Assembly (NCBI RefSeq): GCF_001592735.1
Contig: NZ_LUKE01000001.1
Location: forward strand, 1,771,018 to 1,835,017
DNA: 64,000 nt
Origin: Bdellovibrio bacteriovorus
GTDB lineage: Bacteria > Bdellovibrionota > Bdellovibrionia > Bdellovibrionales > Bdellovibrionaceae
Direction: 5' to 3'
Made by a program: the position numbers and the translations under genes. The notes beneath the pieces were generated by a model. The model was given only the letters and a program-made list of their open reading frames with translations. It searched no databases and had not been told where the DNA came from. Below are positions 60,038 to 64,000 of the stretch, piece by piece (positions within the stretch are counted from its first letter, which is position 1; every line of letters begins with the position of its first letter).

Positions 60038-61098
60038 AAATTATTTTTCTTCTGCTTATAGCTCAGCTCGGTTTTGCGTCTTGGGTTTATGCTCAAGAAG
60101 GGGCACCGCAAGAAGCACCTTATGTCCAAGATGAAAACGAATTTGACGTTTTTTCTAACGAAGGGGCCATGAGCGAAGAGGCCGATGCCGCAGGAATTGA
60201 AAATGAAATTTCAAAGCCCGGGGAAGCTAAAGACGTCATCAACCTTAATGAAGCTTCCGATAAAAAAATCGAAGATGAATTGATTTTAGAAGAAGACAAC
60301 AAAGTCGCGATTCCCCAAGAGGCCGCGCCTTATCAAGAGCCCGTTGTTGAAGAAGTTAAGCCGGCGCAAAAAATTCGTCGTTCTGGAAAAACGACGAGAT
60401 CGGCGAAAGGTGGAGTGGAATACATCCACCACCCCCAAGCCGAAAAAGGTTTGGTTTTAATCACTAAAGAAGGCGCTTACATTTATAAAACCGAAGAATC
60501 GAATAGCTATAAACACTCGGGCGCTTTCCGTTTTGGAACTATGGATGCTCCTCAGATCACGGCGGCCGATGGCACCACCACGTTTGCACAAATGTATTCT
60601 GGAAGTCAGCTGCCGGTGATCAGTTTTGATTTTGATTGGCAGCCGTTTCAAGGTTTTGGCAAGTTGGGAATGCAAACGGGCTTTAGCTTGATGTTTGCTT
60701 CCGGCAATGGTCGCTTTGCCAATGATGGTCAGCAAGCCGAAGAAAAATACACCTTCATCGCGGTGCCTTTGAATTTGGGTTTGACCTATCGTTTGGAGAT
60801 CTGGGATCGCCAATGGTTGGCGCCTTATATTTCAGGTGGGGGAACTTATATCGGTGTCATGGAAATGCGTGACGACGGAAAATCTCCAAATATCGTGGGG
60901 ACCCCAGGGGCTTATGGCGGTGGCGGTTTGATGTTTAACGTGTCGGCGGTCAGTCGCGAAACTCGATACACGCTGCGCACGGAATATGGAATTCAGAATC
61001 TGTGGGTGTCGGCGGATTTTAAATATCTAAAAACGTTCAGTGAAGATCTGGATTTTTCGTCAGCAATTGTGGGTGGCGGATTGGTCTTGGATTACTAA
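60034..61098 (+). CDS. Outer-membrane protein coupled to the CFI-box gene
   Basis: A 354-aa protein starting with GTG in a GTGA overlap and preceded by GAGGTGA. The signal peptide ends 'VYAQ'. Residues about 25-125 are acidic and disordered; the rest alternates in strands ('YTFIAVPLNLGLTYRLEIWD', 'GAYGGGGLMFNVS', 'GGGLVLDY') suggesting a barrel of the outer membrane. The coupling makes it a likely partner of the CFI-box protein, perhaps for display or anchoring. No known family is recognised. Confidence 0.72.
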   Translation: MKIIFLLLIAQLGFASWVYAQEGAPQEAPYVQDENEFDVFSNEGAMSEEADAAGIENEISKPGEAKDVINLNEASDKKIEDELILEEDNKVAIPQEAAPYQEPVVEEVKPAQKIRRSGKTTRSAKGGVEYIHHPQAEKGLVLITKEGAYIYKTEESNSYKHSGAFRFGTMDAPQITAADGTTTFAQMYSGSQLPVISFDFDWQPFQGFGKLGMQTGFSLMFASGNGRFANDGQQAEEKYTFIAVPLNLGLTYRLEIWDRQWLAPYISGGGTYIGVMEMRDDGKSPNIVGTPGAYGGGGLMFNVSAVSRETRYTLRTEYGIQNLWVSADFKYLKTFSEDLDFSSAIVGGGLVLDY

Positions 61099-61124
61099 AT
61101 ATTCCTTTTAAATTTTAAAATAAA

Positions 61125-61150
61125 AAAAGCCCGAGTTTCCTCGGGCTTTT
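61125..61150. terminator. Bidirectional terminator
   Basis: AAAAGCCCGAG (61125-61135) with loop TTTC pairs with CTCGGGCTTTT (61140-61150). It separates the outer-membrane gene from the convergent small secreted-protein gene. Confidence 0.88.
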
Positions 61151-61176
61151 AATTTTTCGAATCTGAAAATTCAAAA

Positions 61177-61437
61177 CTATTTTTTATCGCAAGCTGCAGA
61201 ATAGATCACGCGACCAAATTGGTAAGCGTCATAGACTTTACAAACTTTGCCTTCGTCAGCGCAGTTGAAACGCTCGTAAGGTTTGCCTTCTTGAGTTTGC
61301 GCCATAACTTTAGTTCCTTCGCACCAGCTCAAGAAATCAATTTGCATGTCATCGCGGAAAGCGGTTGTAAAACCATCAGAAGCCAAAGCAGGGGCAGCAG
61401 TCATAACTAGCGCGATTGCAGCGATCAAAGATTTCAT
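61177..61437 (-). CDS. Small secreted protein with four cysteines
   Basis: An 86-aa product with signal peptide ending 'ALAS'. The 66-residue mature part has four cysteines ('SWCEGTK', 'FNCADEGKVCKVY', 'SAACDKK') that could form two disulfides. AAGGAG lies six bases before the ATG. No family is recognised. Confidence 0.7.
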   Translation of the reverse strand: MKSLIAAIALVMTAAPALASDGFTTAFRDDMQIDFLSWCEGTKVMAQTQEGKPYERFNCADEGKVCKVYDAYQFGRVIYSAACDKK

Positions 61438-61591
61438 ATTTTATCTCCTTAGTTGTCTTTTCATCTTAAACGGATGGGAGTGTTTACGACGCCGCGCATT
61501 CAAGGTCAAGAAACCGTGAAAAACGAACATGGTAAAGCCTTTGACAGGCCCCGAGGCTGTTTTAAACTCTTTACATAGAAAAGGGGAAAAT

Positions 61592-62188
61592 ATGGGGTTC
61601 TTAGGAGCGTTCGTCCTATTAGGCAGCTTAGGATTTTCAACACGGGCTGCTCTTCCGCCCCAGTTTTCTGAATGTCTTTACGGTGACAGCAGTAACGCTT
61701 CGGTGAGCGACCTCCAGGCCATTGCGCAATCTACACCCGTGACTTATTGCCAAACTAAGACGGGAATGGGGGATAAATATTCCGTCATTGATCTTTTAAA
61801 AACTAAGAATGTGCAGCTGGGAATTTCGTTAGCCAAGACCAACTATCAGCGAGAAGACCTCATAGAGCTTGCGGGAGTTGGAAGCTACCTCCTTTATGTC
61901 GATAGCGGCCGTTTGGATAAGGTTTATTTAGCAGATCTTTTATCTAAAGGGGTTCAGCTGGTGGTCAGCAGTGGTGATTCTTCACTAAGTAAATATGACC
62001 TTCTTCATCTGGCGAAGACGAAATCTTTTATTTATCACGTCAACTCTATCGCCACGAAAGAAGAACTTTTAGATTTGGCCAAGGCCGGGGTGCAGTTGGT
62101 GCTGCGCTCGGGGAAAACCTTTTTACCCAAAGAATATATTGTGGAGATTTCCAAGCAGCATCCCGGCTTAGTTATGTTAGTGCCATAG
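61592..62188 (+). CDS. Secreted protein with short leucine-rich-like repeats
   Basis: A 198-aa product with signal peptide ending 'TRAAL'. The mature part contains about six repeats of 22-25 residues with the pattern D-L-L-x-L-A-K-x-G-V-Q-L-V-x-x-S-G (for example 'DLLSKGVQLVVSSGDSSLSKY' and 'LLDLAKAGVQLVLRSG'). ATG at 61592 follows AGGGG. The repeats could form a helical or solenoid surface for binding. No family is recognised. Confidence 0.7.
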   Translation: MGFLGAFVLLGSLGFSTRAALPPQFSECLYGDSSNASVSDLQAIAQSTPVTYCQTKTGMGDKYSVIDLLKTKNVQLGISLAKTNYQREDLIELAGVGSYLLYVDSGRLDKVYLADLLSKGVQLVVSSGDSSLSKYDLLHLAKTKSFIYHVNSIATKEELLDLAKAGVQLVLRSGKTFLPKEYIVEISKQHPGLVMLVP

Positions 62189-62215
62189 CCTGTAATTTCT
62201 GTTACATACGCCCCC

Positions 62216-63007
62216 ATGAAGACAACAAAGGTGCGTTTCACGGTTGCCTATGACGGAACGGGTTACTGCGGATGGCAAAAGCAGAAGCAAGAAGGCCAGA
62301 TTTCAGTAGCCTCTTTAATAGAGAAGGCTTTAGAACGCGTATTTAATGAAAAGATCACATTGTTCGCCTCGGGAAGAACTGATGCGGGAGTTCATGCCTT
62401 TAATCAGGTTTGCCACTTTTCTACGCACCGCAAGCTAGATCCGGCTAAAAAATGGGATATTTGTTGGGCCCTGAACTCTCATCTGCCGTCCTCCATTGTG
62501 GTGAAGAAAGCTTGGATTGCTCCCGAAGAATTCCATGCGACGATTTCCGCGACTCATAAAACATACCGTTACTTTATATTGAATCGTCCTCGCCCCAGTG
62601 CGCACTTGGCGCGGCACATGGATTGGGTGCGTAAGCCCCTGGATATCGATATTCTGCAGGTAAGTACTCAATATCTTGTGGGAAATTACGATTTTAAAAG
62701 TTTTCAATCCGTGGGAACTCCGATCACCGATACGGTGCGAGAGGTCTTTCAGGCGGATTGGAAGTGGCGCAAACCCGATGTATTGCAGTTCACGATCACC
62801 GGTGACGGGTTTTTAAAACAAATGGTGCGTAATATCGTCGGAACAGCCCTGATGATTGAACGCCGCCAAGAAAACCCAGTCCGGATGAAGGAGATTTTGG
62901 ACAGCATGGATCGCCGTCAGGCCGGGCCTCCGGCGCCCGCGGCGGGTCTTTATTTGCTGCGAGTTTATTATCCTCAGGACCTTGACAAGCAGTGTATAGA
63001 ACTTTAA
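62216..63007 (+). CDS. truA: tRNA pseudouridine(38-40) synthase
   Basis: A 263-aa enzyme that converts uridines 38-40 of tRNA anticodon arms. 'VAYDGTGYCGWQKQ' opens the domain; the catalytic Asp is in 'FASGRTDAGVHAFNQ'. 'THKTYRYFILNR' and 'FLKQMVRNIVGTAL' complete the family pattern. Start ATG at 62216, following the repeat protein gene. The ribosomal promoter appears to lie within its end. Confidence 0.96.
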   Translation: MKTTKVRFTVAYDGTGYCGWQKQKQEGQISVASLIEKALERVFNEKITLFASGRTDAGVHAFNQVCHFSTHRKLDPAKKWDICWALNSHLPSSIVVKKAWIAPEEFHATISATHKTYRYFILNRPRPSAHLARHMDWVRKPLDIDILQVSTQYLVGNYDFKSFQSVGTPITDTVREVFQADWKWRKPDVLQFTITGDGFLKQMVRNIVGTALMIERRQENPVRMKEILDSMDRRQAGPPAPAAGLYLLRVYYPQDLDKQCIEL

Positions 63008-63010
63008 AAC
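62982..63010 (+). promoter_or_regulatory. Candidate sigma-70 promoter of rplM-rpsI
   Basis: TTGACA (62982-62987), a 17-base spacer and TAAAAC (63005-63010). The -35 matches consensus fully and the -10 at four of six bases. It overlaps the stop codon of truA and leaves a leader of about 100 bases before rplM. Confidence 0.5.
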
Positions 63011-63118
63011 ATCCCTTCCCGCAAAACAGTGTAAGAGCCCGTTGTTAAACTCAAACATATTTTGCCGAATGTCCGGACGGTAAAACCGCGACGTTCACTA
63101 AGAAACTGGAGACCTTAA

Positions 63119-63559
63119 ATGAAAACTTTCAATGCAAAAGCAGAAGAAGTTGAAAGAAAATGGTGGATCGTTGATGCCGCTGACCAAAAAGTCGGTCGTG
63201 TTGCGACTCACGTAGCGAATATCCTTCGCGGAAAAAACAAAGCCATCTACACTCCGAACGTAGACACAGGCGATTTCGTCGTTGTGATCAACACGGACAA
63301 GATGGAACTTTCTGGGACTAAATGGGATGACAAAAAGTACTATCGTCACTCTCGTTTCTTCGGTTCTATGAAAGAAATGACAGCAGCTCAAGCTAAAGAG
63401 AAAGATTCTACTTTCATCATGCACGAAGCTGTTCGCGGAATGCTTCCTACAAACAAGCTTTCTCGTCATGTAATCATGAAAATGAAAACCTACACTGGTG
63501 CTGAGCATCCTCATTCTGCTCAAAAGCCAGCTCTTTTCACACTTCCAAACAAGAAGTAA
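63119..63559 (+). CDS. rplM: 50S ribosomal protein L13
   Basis: A 146-aa large-subunit protein. 'MKTFNAKAEEVERKWWIVDAADQKVGRVATHVANILRGKNKAIYTPNVDTGDFVVVIN' opens the family and 'AVRGMLPTNKLSRHVIMKMKTYTGAEHPHSAQKP' ends it. It binds 23S rRNA early in assembly. A leader of about 110 bases separates it from truA. rpsI follows after 13 bases, the usual L13-S9 order. Confidence 0.98.
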   Translation: MKTFNAKAEEVERKWWIVDAADQKVGRVATHVANILRGKNKAIYTPNVDTGDFVVVINTDKMELSGTKWDDKKYYRHSRFFGSMKEMTAAQAKEKDSTFIMHEAVRGMLPTNKLSRHVIMKMKTYTGAEHPHSAQKPALFTLPNKK

Positions 63560-63572
63560 TCGGAGTTAGAAG

Positions 63573-63971
63573 ATGGCAGCAGCAGAAAGATTCTATTATG
63601 CAACTGGAAGAAGAAAAACAAGCTCAGCGCGTGTTTTCCTTAAACCTGGTAAAGGCACAATCACAATCAACGGCAAAAAAGCTGAAGATTACCTAACTCG
63701 TATGCAATCACGCATGGTTATCGTTCAAGCTTTGGACCTTTTAGGCCAAGTTGGCAAGTTCGATGCTAAAGTGACTGTTGCAGGTGGTGGTGAGTCTGGA
63801 CAAGCTGGAGCAATCCGTTTGGGCATCACTCGTGCATTGATCGCTTTCAATCCTGAATTCAAAGGCACTTTGAAAAAAGCAGGATTTGTTACTCGTGATC
63901 CTCGTATGGTTGAGCGTAAAAAATACGGTAAAGCCGGCGCTCGTCGTAGATTCCAATACTCTAAACGTTAG
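63573..63971 (+). CDS. rpsI: 30S ribosomal protein S9
   Basis: A 132-aa small-subunit protein. It begins '[23 protein letters not shown]', has '[19 protein letters not shown]' in the middle, and ends '...RRRFQYSKR', whose C-terminal Arg contacts P-site tRNA. It forms an operon with rplM. Confidence 0.98.
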   Translation: MAAAERFYYATGRRKTSSARVFLKPGKGTITINGKKAEDYLTRMQSRMVIVQALDLLGQVGKFDAKVTVAGGGESGQAGAIRLGITRALIAFNPEFKGTLKKAGFVTRDPRMVERKKYGKAGARRRFQYSKR

Positions 63972-64000
63972 AATCGGCTCTGCCGAGAATGCGCGCAAAG

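Overview
The window is bacterial chromosome from a predatory deltaproteobacterium-like organism, most likely a Bdellovibrio species (Bdellovibrionota). The grounds are two short tandem flagellins with strong N- and C-terminal conservation, a Gram-negative DivIVA beside proC/yggS/yggU, lipoproteins with a 'SFQNC' type signal, many secreted hydrolases, and a nucleoside-import operon joined to a secreted nuclease. The genus call is inference from gene content; no rRNA, tRNA, CRISPR, prophage or insertion sequence was seen. Genes are tightly packed on both strands and many pairs overlap by 1-20 bases.

Layout. 0-4 kb: an HD phosphohydrolase and two flagellin genes, the first behind a sigma-28-like promoter. 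4-10 kb: a secreted protein with one CxxCH motif, converging on a minus-strand rnr - UbiB-like kinase - lysR series in which rnr and the kinase gene overlap out of frame by about 150 bases. 10-13 kb: a likely major outer-membrane barrel protein after a long gene-free stretch, an orphan OmpR-type regulator, and a small secreted protein. 13-19 kb: an rhtA exporter converging on a five-gene operon (BMP-type binding protein, double ATPase, two permeases, S1/P1 zinc nuclease) that reads as nucleic-acid scavenging. 19-26 kb: a Crp/Fnr regulator, a DUF5819-HTTM-serine hydrolase-hypothetical operon, YceI, a divergent subtilase and a tyrosine-rich secreted protein. 26-33 kb: trmO, a 2-oxoglutarate oxygenase, small envelope proteins, a membrane MutS-like ATPase and tandem DUF4360 genes. 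33-44 kb: valS, a porin-like protein, an MFS exporter with a cysteine-less rhodanese-like partner, an outer-membrane protein, the yggS-proC-divIVA-yggU group, a trypsin-like lipoprotein and maf.

44-51 kb is the most distinctive block: a six-gene overlapping operon of a TadC-like membrane protein, a DUF192 protein, three membrane-anchored FHA proteins and a PP2C-like protein that lacks metal-binding aspartates. It looks like a phosphothreonine-sensing module tied to a Tad-type machine. 51-64 kb: a sulfatase-like protein without the usual cysteine, an ExbB/ExbD pair, an Ig-like lipoprotein, phospholipid genes (CTP-dependent kinase-like, pssA), asd, a 153-base GC-rich nested inverted repeat, a CFI-box surface protein translationally coupled to an outer-membrane protein, a short-repeat secreted protein, truA, and rplM-rpsI.
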